Shown: positions 24,982 through 33,255, numbered from the stretch's first letter. The stretch: 46,773 nucleotides of DNA from QHCE01 sp041743105 (GCA_041743105.1 JBGTNI010000125.1:1-46773), one strand, 5' to 3'. The notes: generated from the letters alone by a model not told the origin. Numbers and translations: made by a program.

Positions 24982-25379
24982 CCGTGTTGCTAGATGGCAA
25001 TGTACTCATTGCACTGAGCCTTTTCGACCATGCCCACTATGACGCGGCTCAACGCTGGTTGTCCGCTAACAAGGGGAAGGTCGCTTCCTGCCCGATCACG
25101 CAAGGCACGTTGCTACGACTGGCGATACGGGCGGGCAGCTCTGCGGTGGAGGCGAAGCAACTTCTCGCCGATCTGGTCGCCGACTCTCGGCATGAGTTCT
25201 GGTCCGATGACATCGGCTATGACAACGTCGACCTCACTGGCTTGGTCGGGCATCGACAGGTCACCGACGCCTACCTTGCTCAGCTTGCGCGCCGGCACGG
25301 CGGCAGACTGGCCACTTTTGATGCCGGTCTCGCTGCGCTTCATGCAGACATCGCCGATCTCGTACCGACCGCTGCGTAA
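24978..25379 (+). CDS. vapC: VapC PIN-domain toxin
   Basis: A 133-residue PIN ribonuclease: TVLLDGNVLIALSLFDHAHYDAA (first catalytic Asp, D6), SCPITQGTLLRLAIR, DDIGYDNVDL, HRQVTDAYLAQLARRHGGRL and TFDAGLAAL, which carry the remaining acidic ligands. This order is typical of the mycobacterial VapC subgroup whose members cleave tRNA or rRNA. Complete. It lies between panC and nadB, which are usually close together in relatives. Confidence 0.88.
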   Translation: MTVLLDGNVLIALSLFDHAHYDAAQRWLSANKGKVASCPITQGTLLRLAIRAGSSAVEAKQLLADLVADSRHEFWSDDIGYDNVDLTGLVGHRQVTDAYLAQLARRHGGRLATFDAGLAALHADIADLVPTAA

Positions 25380-25433
25380 TAGACATCACCTAAAGACACT
25401 CGCCGTGTGCGCACCGGACTACGCTGATTTGTT

Positions 25434-27155
25434 GTGCGAAGTGCCTCGCCCGCGACCGCGGCGAAATCTCCACGCCTGCGCGGCCACACGGGTGAGCTTC
25501 CAGCTATCGGACAGCTGTTGCCGCCTCGGTTGCTGGCGCCAGAACCGGGTTGGAGTCGGCGCACGGATGTCTGTGTAGTCGGCTCGGGTATCGCCGGGCT
25601 GTGTACCGCGCTCCACCTGGCAGACGCCGGTCACCGGGTGACTGTAGTAACCAAGGAACGACTGGACGACGGCTCCACCCGCTGGGCACAGGGTGGTATC
25701 GCGGCGGTGCTGAGCGCCGATGACACGCCAGCCGCGCACGCGGCGGACACCATCGCCGCCGGTGGCGGACTCTGCGACCGGCGAGCAGTGAACATATTGG
25801 TCACCGAAGGCCCGTCACGACTGCGGGAATTGATGGCCCGAGGCGCGAAGTTCGATCGGCATGGCGATGGTTCGCTGATGCTGACCCGGGAGGGTGGACA
25901 TCGGGCACACCGGATTGCCCACGCCGGTGGCGACGCCACCGGAGCTGAAGTGCAGCGCGCTCTGCTGGCCGCGATCGTCAGCGAGTCGAGCATCGATGTG
26001 ATCGAGCACGCGCTGGTGCTGGACCTGCTGCACGATCGCTCAGGAAGGGCCGCCGGTGTCACGCTGCACGTGCTAGGCGAGGGAACCGAAGACGGAGTGG
26101 GTGCGGTGTTGGCGCGCGCCATCGTGTTGGCGACCGGCGGCATCGGGCAGGCGTTCGCTGTGACCACCAATCCCCTAGTCTCCACCGGCGATGGTGTTGC
26201 GTTGGCCCTACGCGCCGGCGCCGTGGTCACCGATCTGGAGTTCATGCAGTTCCATCCCACCGCGCTCTACCTGGGCGCTGGTGCCTCGGGGCAGCAGCCG
26301 CTGGTCAGTGAAGCGCTGCGTGGCGAGGGTGGACGCCTGGTGGACGCCTCGGGGCGCAGGTTCATGGTCGGTGTGCACGAGCTGGCCGAGTTGGCCCCCC
26401 GCGATGTGGTGGCCAAGACCAGTGTTGCGGTGATGATCGAGCAAGGCGTCGATCACGTCTACCTTGATGCCCGCCACCTTGGCGAAAGCATGCTGCGGGA
26501 GCGCTTTCCGACCATCGTCGCCAGCTGCACCGCCCTCGGGATAGACCCGGCGCAGCAGCCGATTCCAGTGGCCCCAGCGGCGCACTATGCTTCCGGCGGG
26601 GTTCGTACGGATATGCGCGGCCACACCGATGTGGCCGGCCTTTACGCCTGCGGCGAGGTCGCATGCACTGGCGTGCACGGTGCGAACCGACTGGCATCGA
26701 ATTCGCTGCTGGAAGGGCTGGTGTTCGCCGGTCGCATCGCCACGGACATTGCCGCTAACCTTCCCGCGCAGAGCGATCCGATCGTCGACGCACATCCCGA
26801 AGCCCGGGTAGTGTCGTCGGCCACCCGTAGCGAGGTCGCCGAGTCGATGTCGCGAGGTGCCGGTGTGCTCCGCACCGCGGACAGCCTCACGCAAGTCAAT
26901 CGACAGCTAGCCGTTCTGGGAGAGCGCCGCTCGGCCGATCCGCGCCCAGTGAACTGGGAGGCGACCAACGTGCACACTGTCGCGAGCCTGATCGCGTCGG
27001 CGGCACTGCGGCGGCAAGAGACCCGTGGGTGCCACTGGCGTGAGGATTTCAGCGAACCGTCGCAACGCTGGCGGGGGCATCTGGTGGCGCGAATGAGCCC
27101 CGGTCTCGACTCCGGCTCGTTGAGTATCGACTTCGAAAGATCAGACGATGACTAA
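25434..27155 (+). CDS. nadB: L-aspartate oxidase
   Basis: The flavoenzyme that oxidises aspartate to iminoaspartate in de novo NAD synthesis. It has an FAD-binding Rossmann motif VVGSGIAGL (48-56) and the signature STRWAQGGIAA (about 80-90). It also shows TREGGHRAHRIAHAGGDATG, the FMQFHPTALY segment with its catalytic His, EALRGEGGRLVD, and GLYACGEVACTGVHGANRLASNSLLE. 573 residues from GTG 25434. The C-terminal helical domain is complete (CHWREDFSEP). The next enzyme of the pathway, NadA, is not encoded in this window, although nadC follows with a one-base overlap. Confidence 0.95.
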   Translation: MRSASPATAAKSPRLRGHTGELPAIGQLLPPRLLAPEPGWSRRTDVCVVGSGIAGLCTALHLADAGHRVTVVTKERLDDGSTRWAQGGIAAVLSADDTPAAHAADTIAAGGGLCDRRAVNILVTEGPSRLRELMARGAKFDRHGDGSLMLTREGGHRAHRIAHAGGDATGAEVQRALLAAIVSESSIDVIEHALVLDLLHDRSGRAAGVTLHVLGEGTEDGVGAVLARAIVLATGGIGQAFAVTTNPLVSTGDGVALALRAGAVVTDLEFMQFHPTALYLGAGASGQQPLVSEALRGEGGRLVDASGRRFMVGVHELAELAPRDVVAKTSVAVMIEQGVDHVYLDARHLGESMLRERFPTIVASCTALGIDPAQQPIPVAPAAHYASGGVRTDMRGHTDVAGLYACGEVACTGVHGANRLASNSLLEGLVFAGRIATDIAANLPAQSDPIVDAHPEARVVSSATRSEVAESMSRGAGVLRTADSLTQVNRQLAVLGERRSADPRPVNWEATNVHTVASLIASAALRRQETRGCHWREDFSEPSQRWRGHLVARMSPGLDSGSLSIDFERSDDD

Positions 27156-28057
27156 TGAACGGTGAACTTGGCGTCCACACCATCGCCGCGCTGCGCGATG
27201 CTGGACTGTCCGCCGAGTACATCGCGGATCTGGCTCGGCGCACGCTCGCCGAAGATCTCGGCGGTGCTGGCGGTATCGATGTCACCAGTACCGCCACCAT
27301 TGGCGCCGCGCAGCGTGATAGCGCCGTCATCGTCGCCCGAGCGTCCGGTGTCGTGGCGGGTCTGCCGGTGGCGGCCGCGGTGTTCGACGTGGCCGGTGGC
27401 GGGGAGCTGGACTGGAAGACACATGTCACCGACGGGAGCCGCGTCGCGGCCGACGACGTGTTGGTAACGGTTACCGGTCCGACGCGTCAACTACTGCTGG
27501 CCGAACGCAGCGCGCTGAACCTGCTATGCCGGGCCAGCGGCATCGCCACCCATACGCGGGCCTGGGTGGATGCGGTCGCTGATGTTGCGGTGACGATTTT
27601 CGACACCCGCAAAACCACCCCGGGGCTGCGCGCGCTGGAGAAGTACGCGGTGCGCTGTGGCGGTGGCGCAAACAAGCGCATGGGGCTGTTCGATGTGGCG
27701 ATGATCAAGGACAACCACAAGCGTGCCGCGGGAAGCATCACGGCGGCGTTTCGTGCGGTGTGTTCGGCCACTACGCTGCCGATCGAGGTCGAGGTGACGT
27801 CGGTGGCCGAAGCGCTAGAGGCGGTCGCGGCCGGGGCCACATTTCTACTCTGCGACAACATGTCACCGCGACAGTTGCGCGAAGTGGTGCGTGCGGTTGA
27901 CGGTGCCGCCGAGTTGGAGGCGACGGGCGGGCTCCGGCTCGACAACGTCACCCAGTACGCCACCACGGGCGTGAACTACCTATCGGTGGGGGCGCTGACG
28001 CATTCGTCGCCAATTCTGGATATCGCGCTGGATCTTACGACGCCCGGCGTATCGTAG
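27155..28057 (+). CDS. nadC: nicotinate-nucleotide pyrophosphorylase (quinolinate phosphoribosyltransferase)
   Basis: Converts quinolinate and PRPP to nicotinate mononucleotide. Seen: LAEDLGGAGGIDVTS, RSALNLLCRASGIATHT, TRKTTPGLRALEKYAVRCGG with the substrate-binding Arg/Lys residues, MGLFDVAMIKDNH, the ligand EVEVTS, and GVNYLSVGALTHSS at the C-terminus. 300 residues, normal. ATG 27155 shares one base with the nadB stop, so the two are translationally coupled. Confidence 0.95.
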   Translation: MNGELGVHTIAALRDAGLSAEYIADLARRTLAEDLGGAGGIDVTSTATIGAAQRDSAVIVARASGVVAGLPVAAAVFDVAGGGELDWKTHVTDGSRVAADDVLVTVTGPTRQLLLAERSALNLLCRASGIATHTRAWVDAVADVAVTIFDTRKTTPGLRALEKYAVRCGGGANKRMGLFDVAMIKDNHKRAAGSITAAFRAVCSATTLPIEVEVTSVAEALEAVAAGATFLLCDNMSPRQLREVVRAVDGAAELEATGGLRLDNVTQYATTGVNYLSVGALTHSSPILDIALDLTTPGVS

Positions 28058-28106
28058 CTTTACCCTTATCCCCGGTCACCTGTAGCACGTCAGGCAAGGT
28101 CACACC

Positions 28107-28889
28107 ATGAGTTCGGTATCGCCGTATCCACCTAGCAGCCAGCCTTCTAGTCCCTACGGAAGCACTTCCTATAGCAATGCCCCGTACGCCTCGGAAGGGG
28201 CGTATCCCCAAGCGGGATTCTACGGTGATTTCGTGCCGCCACCGAAAAAGAGTAAGACGCCCCTGGTTGCCGGCATCATTGCCGCGGTGCTGGTGCTGGG
28301 GTTGCTGGGAGGCATCGGCGGATTATGGCTGCTCGACAGGGACGAAGATTCGACCAGCAGCGCATCGAGTGAGAAGGCGTCGTCGGACAGAAGCCTCGGG
28401 AACAATGACCCCTTCGGCGCGCAGGCCAGTACTGGTGACGAAGAGGCCCCACTCGGGGAGCTAATACAACCGGAAGGAGCGCCCTACTCCTACCGCCTTC
28501 CAGCAGGCTTTGTGAAATCACCCCAGGCCCCTGACCTACCACGATCTTCGTATACGACCGCGGTAAGTCCTGCTGGAATTAGCAAAGACGCGCTGATCTT
28601 AGTGAACGTTGTCGATGCGGGTGGCACTGATTTAGACCGGGTCGAAGAAGATGTCAAGCGTCGTCTTACTAAGGAAGGCCATACCCCCACCTCATCATCA
28701 AGGATCCGGATCGACGGCGAGGAGGCGCTACGCCTGACCGCTACGTCAAGGCGAGGAGACGGCATCTACCACTACGCGGTAACTACCGGAGGGAAGATCG
28801 TCGTCACGGGGTGCGGCGGAACCAGCGCAGCCAAGGAGACGCTCGAGAAGGGATGTCAGCAGGTGCTGGACAGCATGAAAATCGACTAA
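28107..28889 (+). CDS. single-pass membrane protein with a Pro/Tyr/Ser-rich cytoplasmic N-terminus
   Basis: 260 residues: a Pro/Ser/Tyr-rich N-terminus (1-45), KKSK, one transmembrane helix (about 52-75, AGIIAAVLVLGLLGGIGGLWLL), a Ser/Glu linker, then an extracytoplasmic domain (about 120-260) with PYSYRLPAGF, DALILVNVVDAG, HYAVTTGGKIVVTGCGGTSA and two Cys (TGCGG, KGCQQ) that may form a disulfide. This architecture is common among actinobacterial cell-envelope proteins of unknown function. No specific family recognised. It follows nadC by 50 bp, where coaX or other genes are often found. Confidence 0.7.
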   Translation: MSSVSPYPPSSQPSSPYGSTSYSNAPYASEGAYPQAGFYGDFVPPPKKSKTPLVAGIIAAVLVLGLLGGIGGLWLLDRDEDSTSSASSEKASSDRSLGNNDPFGAQASTGDEEAPLGELIQPEGAPYSYRLPAGFVKSPQAPDLPRSSYTTAVSPAGISKDALILVNVVDAGGTDLDRVEEDVKRRLTKEGHTPTSSSRIRIDGEEALRLTATSRRGDGIYHYAVTTGGKIVVTGCGGTSAAKETLEKGCQQVLDSMKID

Positions 28890-28955
28890 GAGCTTGCACC
28901 GCCTGCATATAGCTCCGTGATCTCGGAGGCAGATCACCTTAAGACAGCAACGCCA

Positions 28956-29006
28956 GTGGATAACCCGCTCATCCGCCCACGAAGGTAATCCCTCACTGTG
29001 GATAAC
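28956..29006. repeat. two GTGGATAAC copies 42 bp apart
   Basis: GTGGATAAC occurs at 28956-28964 and 28998-29006 in the intergenic region before the DUF6318-like gene. The sequence resembles a DnaA box read on one strand. Two copies do not make an origin; they may be regulatory or coincidental. Confidence 0.3.
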
Positions 29007-29044
29007 TGAAGCGGTGGTGGGTGGTGTGCGGTTAGTGTGCTGGT

Positions 29045-29701
29045 ATGGGTTTTTTGGGTCCGGATGTGAAGCTCAAGCCGGGGTGGCGGCAGGGTTGGTG
29101 GTGGCGGGAGCGGGTTCCGGCCATCATCGCCGTGGTGGTGCTAGCGGTGGGGATTGGGTTAGCGGGGTGGTTACCGTTCTACCTTCGGGATAACGACGAG
29201 CCGCCCGCCCGGCCTCGTGACACCGCCGACAGCCAGACGGCCACGCCCAGCACTTCGACCCGTCCCCGCGAGAAACCGCCTGAGCTGCCCGATGCGGTGT
29301 CTGAGCCCACAAAGGCGGGCGTGGAGGCCACGGTTAGGTACTCCTTCGACGCAGCCAACTACGCACAACGCACCGGAGACGTGCTGCCACTCAAACGGAT
29401 ATACGACCTGGAACATTGCGCGGTGTGCCGGGGATTCGTCGCTGCTATCGAGAAGCTCGTCACTAATGGAAGCTACGTCGAGGGCGGCGAGTACACGGTG
29501 GTCTCCGTCGCCGACATCACCGTGCGGCGCAACGATAGCGGCGAATATCGCGGCACCATCGAAGCAGAGATTAAATCAGTTCCCGGTAAACGTCTCGATA
29601 AGGACGGGCGCTTTCTTGGTGAAGAGCCAGCCGACCCGTTAGGTACATACGAGCTGAGACTGTCCTACGACAGCGGTGCATGGCGAATATACGGCACTTA
29701 A
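29045..29701 (+). CDS. membrane-anchored protein, probably DUF6318-like
   Basis: 218 residues with a basic N-terminus, one transmembrane helix (about 24-46, VPAIIAVVVLAVGIGLAGWLPF) and a Pro/Thr-rich linker. An extracytoplasmic domain follows, with TKAGVEATVRYSFDAANYAQ and LKRIYDLEHCAVCRGFVAAIEKL, then strands ending in LGTYELRLSYDSGAWRIYG. A helix of the GVEAFVRYYxxxxNYA type followed by a CxxC segment is the pattern of actinobacterial DUF6318 proteins; function unknown. ATG 29045 has no Shine-Dalgarno. The next gene starts 18 bp later, so the two probably act together outside the membrane. Confidence 0.65.
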   Translation: MGFLGPDVKLKPGWRQGWWWRERVPAIIAVVVLAVGIGLAGWLPFYLRDNDEPPARPRDTADSQTATPSTSTRPREKPPELPDAVSEPTKAGVEATVRYSFDAANYAQRTGDVLPLKRIYDLEHCAVCRGFVAAIEKLVTNGSYVEGGEYTVVSVADITVRRNDSGEYRGTIEAEIKSVPGKRLDKDGRFLGEEPADPLGTYELRLSYDSGAWRIYGT

Positions 29702-29719
29702 CGGACCCAAGGAGCAGCA

Positions 29720-30571
29720 ATGTCAACACGAGTCGTAATGGTTGCTGTCCTTGTGCTGCTGGGTTTGTTGCCGACTGCCCCGGTTGCTGCTGAGCCGACA
29801 CCGAACGTGACCGCAGAAGGCGAGGGAAAGTGGGCTAGCACGTATCTCGATCTGGACGGTCAGAATACGCAGCCCGACCCGCCGTCACCGGTGTCAGGTT
29901 CCGTGTCGTATCCGCAGGTGACGCGTTCGATATCACCCAGTTGCGATGTTGAGGGTACCGCAGGTGGTGTCCTGTGTGGCGTGTCGTGTGCGGAAGGTCA
30001 GATCGAGTACGTGGTCATCACACGGCGGATCGAATCGCCGGGCGCGCCGCCGAAAGTCACCGAAGACTTGGAGTGCGGCCTACCCGATCAGAGCATCCAG
30101 TCCCTTGCCGTTCAGGAGTTCTACCAAACGCAAGTGAAAATCCCGTCTCCGGAGATGCATCCGCCGGATCAACGTACGTTGGTGAACTTGCCGAATGTGC
30201 TGTGGAGCGACTTCACCGGCTACGAACACGACACCGACATCCAAAACGCCGACGTGCGGTTAAAGTTCACCCCCGTGAAATACACCTGGAACTTCAGCGA
30301 CGACAAGTCGCTGACCACGACAGAACCGGGTAAACCCTACGATCCCGACCTCACCGACCGGGTCGATCAAGTCGAAGACCAATACCCGGTCACGCACCGA
30401 TTCACCGACACCGGGAAAGCCACCATCAGCCTCACCGTCGTGATCAACGGCCAATACTCCGTCAACGGCGGTACCTGGCAACCCATCACCGGCTCCCTCC
30501 AGGCCACCAGCCCCAACGTAGCAATCACCGTCTATGAAGCCCGCGGCCAACTCATCCTCCCCACACACTAA
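29720..30571 (+). CDS. secreted protein with a PKD-like domain
   Basis: 283 residues from ATG 29720, with a ribosome binding site AAGGAG about 6 nt upstream. A Sec signal peptide (about 1-24, ending APVAAEP) precedes a region with four or five Cys (SPSCDVEG, LCGVSC, LECGLPD). The C-terminal ~110 residues resemble a PKD domain: YTWNFSDDKSLTTTEPGKPY, a central TH-like strand (PVTHRFTDTGKATISLTVV) and NGGTWQPITGS. Similar actinobacterial proteins are often encoded beside DUF6318 genes, as here. Likely an exported surface or adhesion-type protein; partner and ligand unknown. Confidence 0.68.
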   Translation: MSTRVVMVAVLVLLGLLPTAPVAAEPTPNVTAEGEGKWASTYLDLDGQNTQPDPPSPVSGSVSYPQVTRSISPSCDVEGTAGGVLCGVSCAEGQIEYVVITRRIESPGAPPKVTEDLECGLPDQSIQSLAVQEFYQTQVKIPSPEMHPPDQRTLVNLPNVLWSDFTGYEHDTDIQNADVRLKFTPVKYTWNFSDDKSLTTTEPGKPYDPDLTDRVDQVEDQYPVTHRFTDTGKATISLTVVINGQYSVNGGTWQPITGSLQATSPNVAITVYEARGQLILPTH

Positions 30572-30580
30572 GCAGGACAA

Positions 30581-30647
30581 GTGAAATGCCGCCCATGGGT
30601 GCGTACCATGATGTAGGGTTACATCATGGTACGCACCCAAATTTCAC
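30581..30647 (+). promoter_or_regulatory. large inverted repeat covering the vapB promoter and start codon
   Basis: GGGTGCGTACCATGATGTA (30597-30615) and its exact 19-base reverse complement (30620-30638) are separated by only GGGT. Outer arms GTGAAAT (30581-30587) and ATTTCAC (30641-30647) extend the symmetry. The -10 box TAGGGT (30614-30619) lies in the centre, and the vapB ATG (30626-30628) lies in the right arm, 6 nt after the -10. Binding of the VapBC complex would block the promoter. Confidence 0.75.
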
Positions 30648-30874
30648 TCACCGAGCAGCAAAAGCGTCAGCTAGATGACTTGGCTAACCACACGGGTCGG
30701 TCGATTTCCGAACTGATCCGACAGGCTGTGGACAACTGCTACGGCCAGCAGCGCAGTGAGCGCGCCGATTCCGATGCCATCGCGCGAGCCTTAGGGGCCT
30801 GGCAGGATCGCGACTTCGACGGGGCGGACTATGTCGAACGCCTGCGCCCAGCGCAACGCAACCTGGCGGCATGA
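30626..30874 (+). CDS. vapB: VapB antitoxin (ribbon-helix-helix)
   Basis: An 82-residue CopG/ribbon-helix-helix antitoxin: VRTQISLTEQQKRQLDDLAN, then HTGRSISELIRQAVDNCYG. The acidic tail (DSDAIARALGAWQDRDFDGA and YVERLR) probably blocks the toxin. ATG 30626 lies inside the long inverted repeat and directly after the -10 box, so the mRNA is leaderless. It overlaps vapC by 4 bp (ATGA). Confidence 0.88.
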   Translation: MVRTQISLTEQQKRQLDDLANHTGRSISELIRQAVDNCYGQQRSERADSDAIARALGAWQDRDFDGADYVERLRPAQRNLAA

Positions 30875-31248
30875 AGACCCTCGTCGACACCTCGATCCTG
30901 ATCGATGTGCTTCGAGGATCCGAAGCCGCCGCGAACCTACTCCGGCAACACAGAGCTCGGGGGCCGCTGTGCTCGAGCTTGGTCGTTAAGGCAGAAGTGC
31001 TAGCGGGGATGCGAACGACCGAGGAGACGCAGACGCTAGGTCTGCTGGCAGCGCTGGAGTGGCACGAGGTGAATTCCGCTATCGCAGAGACAGCTGGGAG
31101 ACTCGGGCGCGAATGGTTGCCAAGCCATGGTGGGATCGATACCGCCGATCTCCTCATCGCCTCGACAGCACTGGAGCTGGGCTGCGAGCTCCTCACGCGA
31201 AACATTCGTCATTTTCCGATGTTCCCCGACCTAACGGCCCCGTACTGA
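30871..31248 (+). CDS. vapC: VapC PIN-domain toxin
   Basis: A 125-residue PIN ribonuclease: MKTLVDTSILIDVLRG (D6), SLVVKAEVLAGMR (Glu), HGGIDTADLLIASTALELG (Asp), LLTRNIRHFPMF (Asn/Arg near the active site). This is the FitB/VapC subgroup. Complete and coupled to its antitoxin. It is convergent with another VapC gene, 142 bp away. Confidence 0.92.
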   Translation: MKTLVDTSILIDVLRGSEAAANLLRQHRARGPLCSSLVVKAEVLAGMRTTEETQTLGLLAALEWHEVNSAIAETAGRLGREWLPSHGGIDTADLLIASTALELGCELLTRNIRHFPMFPDLTAPY

Positions 31249-31307
31249 TGACAGCATGGCATCACGCTACTCGCACGCCCTCGGAGGCGGACTTCATTGG
31301 GCGTTAC

Positions 31308-31368
31308 TTTTTGGGGACATTCAGGGAGACGTCGTCCAGGGGTTGATTTAACGACGTTTCCCCAAAAA
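31308..31368. repeat. nested inverted repeat between two convergent vapC genes
   Basis: Outer arms TTTTTGGGGA (31308-31317) and TCCCCAAAAA (31359-31368) are exact reverse complements. Inner arms ACGTCGT (31329-31335) and ACGACGT (31351-31357) are also exact. The structure sits in the only gap between two tail-to-tail TA modules. It could be a bidirectional terminator or the scar of an insertion. It lacks the classical GC stem plus T-run on either strand. Confidence 0.45.
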
Positions 31369-31390
31369 TACCTCGTCGGCTCGAACAGCA

Positions 31391-31816
31391 TCACCGATGC
31401 GTATTCGCCGTTGACATGCCGAGGCTTTGGCACGCGTTGAGGAGTTCCGCATCTCCACTGGCAACGACTAATGACGCGCTGGTTACCGACTCGGCGCAAG
31501 CGCAGTGCATCGCGTCGTAACCCCGCAGCCGCTGTCGCATTGCAACAACGGCTGCTCGCCGTATCAACGCCTCGGACACCTTGATGATGTCACAAGCTTC
31601 ATACGTCACGTCGAGCTCCCGCATTGCTTTCCGCATGGCCGTCTGGGTTAGCCGGCCTAACCGCTCCGCACGGGCAATGGCAGCCGCAGCCTCGACATAT
31701 AGAAGTTGGCAGATAACCACTCTTCGAGCGGTTATCCAGAGCTGACGGGCTTTAGCTGAAGCAGCTTCGTGTGTAAGCAGTGGTACGAACGCAGACGTGT
31801 CGAAGTAGACGATCAT
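31391..31816 (-). CDS. vapC: VapC PIN-domain toxin
   Basis: A 141-residue PIN ribonuclease: MIVYFDTSAFVPLLTHEAAS (D6), LLYVEAAAAIARAE (Glu), RGYDAMHCACAES (Asp), LVVASGDAELL (Asp). All four acidic positions are present. ATG 31816 overlaps the antitoxin stop (ATGA). It differs in sequence from the neighbouring VapC at 30871, so the two modules are not a recent duplication. Confidence 0.88.
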   Translation of the reverse strand: MIVYFDTSAFVPLLTHEAASAKARQLWITARRVVICQLLYVEAAAAIARAERLGRLTQTAMRKAMRELDVTYEACDIIKVSEALIRRAAVVAMRQRLRGYDAMHCACAESVTSASLVVASGDAELLNACQSLGMSTANTHR

Positions 31817-32067
31817 CGTCGCTGTTCTGCGACGAGTTCGCTGACTGAGCCCGTGGTGGGTACCGGAGTGGGCGGGAGTTGGCGCGACCGCTTGGCCGGT
31901 TGGATCAAGCCTTGGTCTATCAAACGCTCGATCGGATCGTCGCCAAGCGGAGTGACTTCGGCAATCGGACGCCCATGATCGGTTACCGTCAACCGCTCAC
32001 CACGACGCACCCGCGTCAAGTAGCGGCTTAGTCCGTCACGAAATTCCCGGACTCCTACCTCAATCAC
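31813..32067 (-). CDS. Phd-family antitoxin
   Basis: An 84-residue Phd/YefM antitoxin: VIEVGVREFRDGLSRYLTRVRRG, then LTVTDHGRPIAEVTPLGDDP, the standard DNA-binding half, and a Pro-containing tail that contacts the toxin. GTG 32067 is preferred over ATG 32103 because a GGAGG site lies 6 nt upstream and MIEVGVREFR is the usual opening. A TATGAT -10 box lies further upstream, so unlike the other modules this transcript has a leader. Paired with the VapC toxin downstream. Confidence 0.85.
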   Translation of the reverse strand: MIEVGVREFRDGLSRYLTRVRRGERLTVTDHGRPIAEVTPLGDDPIERLIDQGLIQPAKRSRQLPPTPVPTTGSVSELVAEQRR

Positions 32068-32131
32068 GACGCCTCCAGTGGCTACTTTCTCATAATCATA
32101 CATCGATTGTGGCTAGATTCGGACGCTCGTA

Positions 32132-33253
32132 CTACACGAAATGCCGCACGGTATCCCAGCCTGGGTCTGCCGTCCACGCCACCCGCACCGGGCGTTTCTG
32201 CTGCTTGCTCCATGCCGCGACCTGGTCAGGCACCACGCCTTGCGCTGAGGCATAGAAGTGCAGGGTCATCCGGTCGGGAAGAATCGCCGACGCCGCTAGC
32301 ACCGCCGAATCGCCCAGTAGCACCACGAGCCCCCGCGTAAGTCCTTCTAGCTCGATCAGTTCGGCGGTGTCAGGCTCAACATCGGCGAACGGTTCCGCGG
32401 TGTCAGAAATACTCGCCGGCTGTTGGTATGGGAGTTCGATAGTTCCCAGAAAGTCAAACAGCGGATAGTCCAACCTCGGCAACGGGATCCGCACCTGTAG
32501 GCGGGCGGAGCGGCCTTGCTCGTCCACGCCCTCCAACTGTGCCCAGTGCACACCACGAAACTCCCGGGCTAATCCGGTAAGTGCCGCCCGAAGGCCGGAG
32601 ACATCGAGTTCCTGCGCGGACTCGCTGAACCGAACTTCGCCGATCCAGCGCTCGGTGTCGTCCTCTCCTAACGCCCAGTCCAGTAGGAGAAAAGCCAGCC
32701 GCAGCCGCTCGGCATCGTCGAGATAGGGGAGCTTAGGGTGAGATACCACCACGTGCATCCGTCCGCGATCATGGTCGATCTCGGCGACGAACCGCGCTTG
32801 CTGCGGCAAGATGGACACTCCGCGCCAGGTGAGCGGTCGCCGTAACGCGCCAGGATTAGGCGGGCGAGCTGGGTAGTATTCCCACAACTCGTCGTCGCCA
32901 GGCCCGGCTCGTCGCCATCGTTCGGTGAGCGGACGGAGCTCGGGCGATCCTTCGGAGGTGAGCACGAGCGCGTGACGAGCCAAGATGCCATCCAGCAGCT
33001 CCCACGTCAGCTCCGGATGGATTGCCGAGACCTTGTCCGAGAGCGCCCGTACAATCCGGTTAGACAGCGTCCGACGTCCCCGTTTGGTGATATCTCCGTG
33101 GCCGCCGGCATCGGGATCGCCGTCATCAGCGGCCTGCAAATCGCCGGCAACCTGGGAGGCCACCGTCGGCCACCAGGACCAGAACTCTTCGATGGCTGCG
33201 TTCGGATCTGCCCGCCATCGCGCGAAACTCACCACCCTGCGAGTCTGACGCAT
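32132..33253 (-). CDS. conserved-type hypothetical protein
   Basis: 373 residues; I cannot assign a function. Visible features: an N-terminal Trp-rich helix (FARWRADPNAAIEEFWSWWP), LTWELLDGILARHALVLTSEGSPELRPLTERWRR followed by ELWEYYPARPP, a central beta-rich region (HVVVSHPKLPYLDDAERLRL and LAFLLLDWALGEDDTERWIG), and a C-terminal domain with VVLLGDSAVLAASAILPDR and LHFYASAQGVVPDQVAAWSK. No signal peptide or membrane segment; probably soluble. It follows the DUF456 gene by 2 bp and is the last gene of the clpB operon. Confidence 0.7.
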   Translation of the reverse strand: MRQTRRVVSFARWRADPNAAIEEFWSWWPTVASQVAGDLQAADDGDPDAGGHGDITKRGRRTLSNRIVRALSDKVSAIHPELTWELLDGILARHALVLTSEGSPELRPLTERWRRAGPGDDELWEYYPARPPNPGALRRPLTWRGVSILPQQARFVAEIDHDRGRMHVVVSHPKLPYLDDAERLRLAFLLLDWALGEDDTERWIGEVRFSESAQELDVSGLRAALTGLAREFRGVHWAQLEGVDEQGRSARLQVRIPLPRLDYPLFDFLGTIELPYQQPASISDTAEPFADVEPDTAELIELEGLTRGLVVLLGDSAVLAASAILPDRMTLHFYASAQGVVPDQVAAWSKQQKRPVRVAWTADPGWDTVRHFV

Positions 33254-33255
33254 GC

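Noticed and set aside
27600..27720. NadC motif GGANKRMG (Lys where many homologues have His) as a defect
   Set aside because: I recall this form in other actinobacterial NadC proteins, so it is probably a normal subfamily variant.
28956..29006. Two DnaA-box-like sequences (GTGGATAAC) as a possible replication origin
   Set aside because: Only two copies, no AT-rich unwinding element and no dnaA, dnaN or gyrB nearby.
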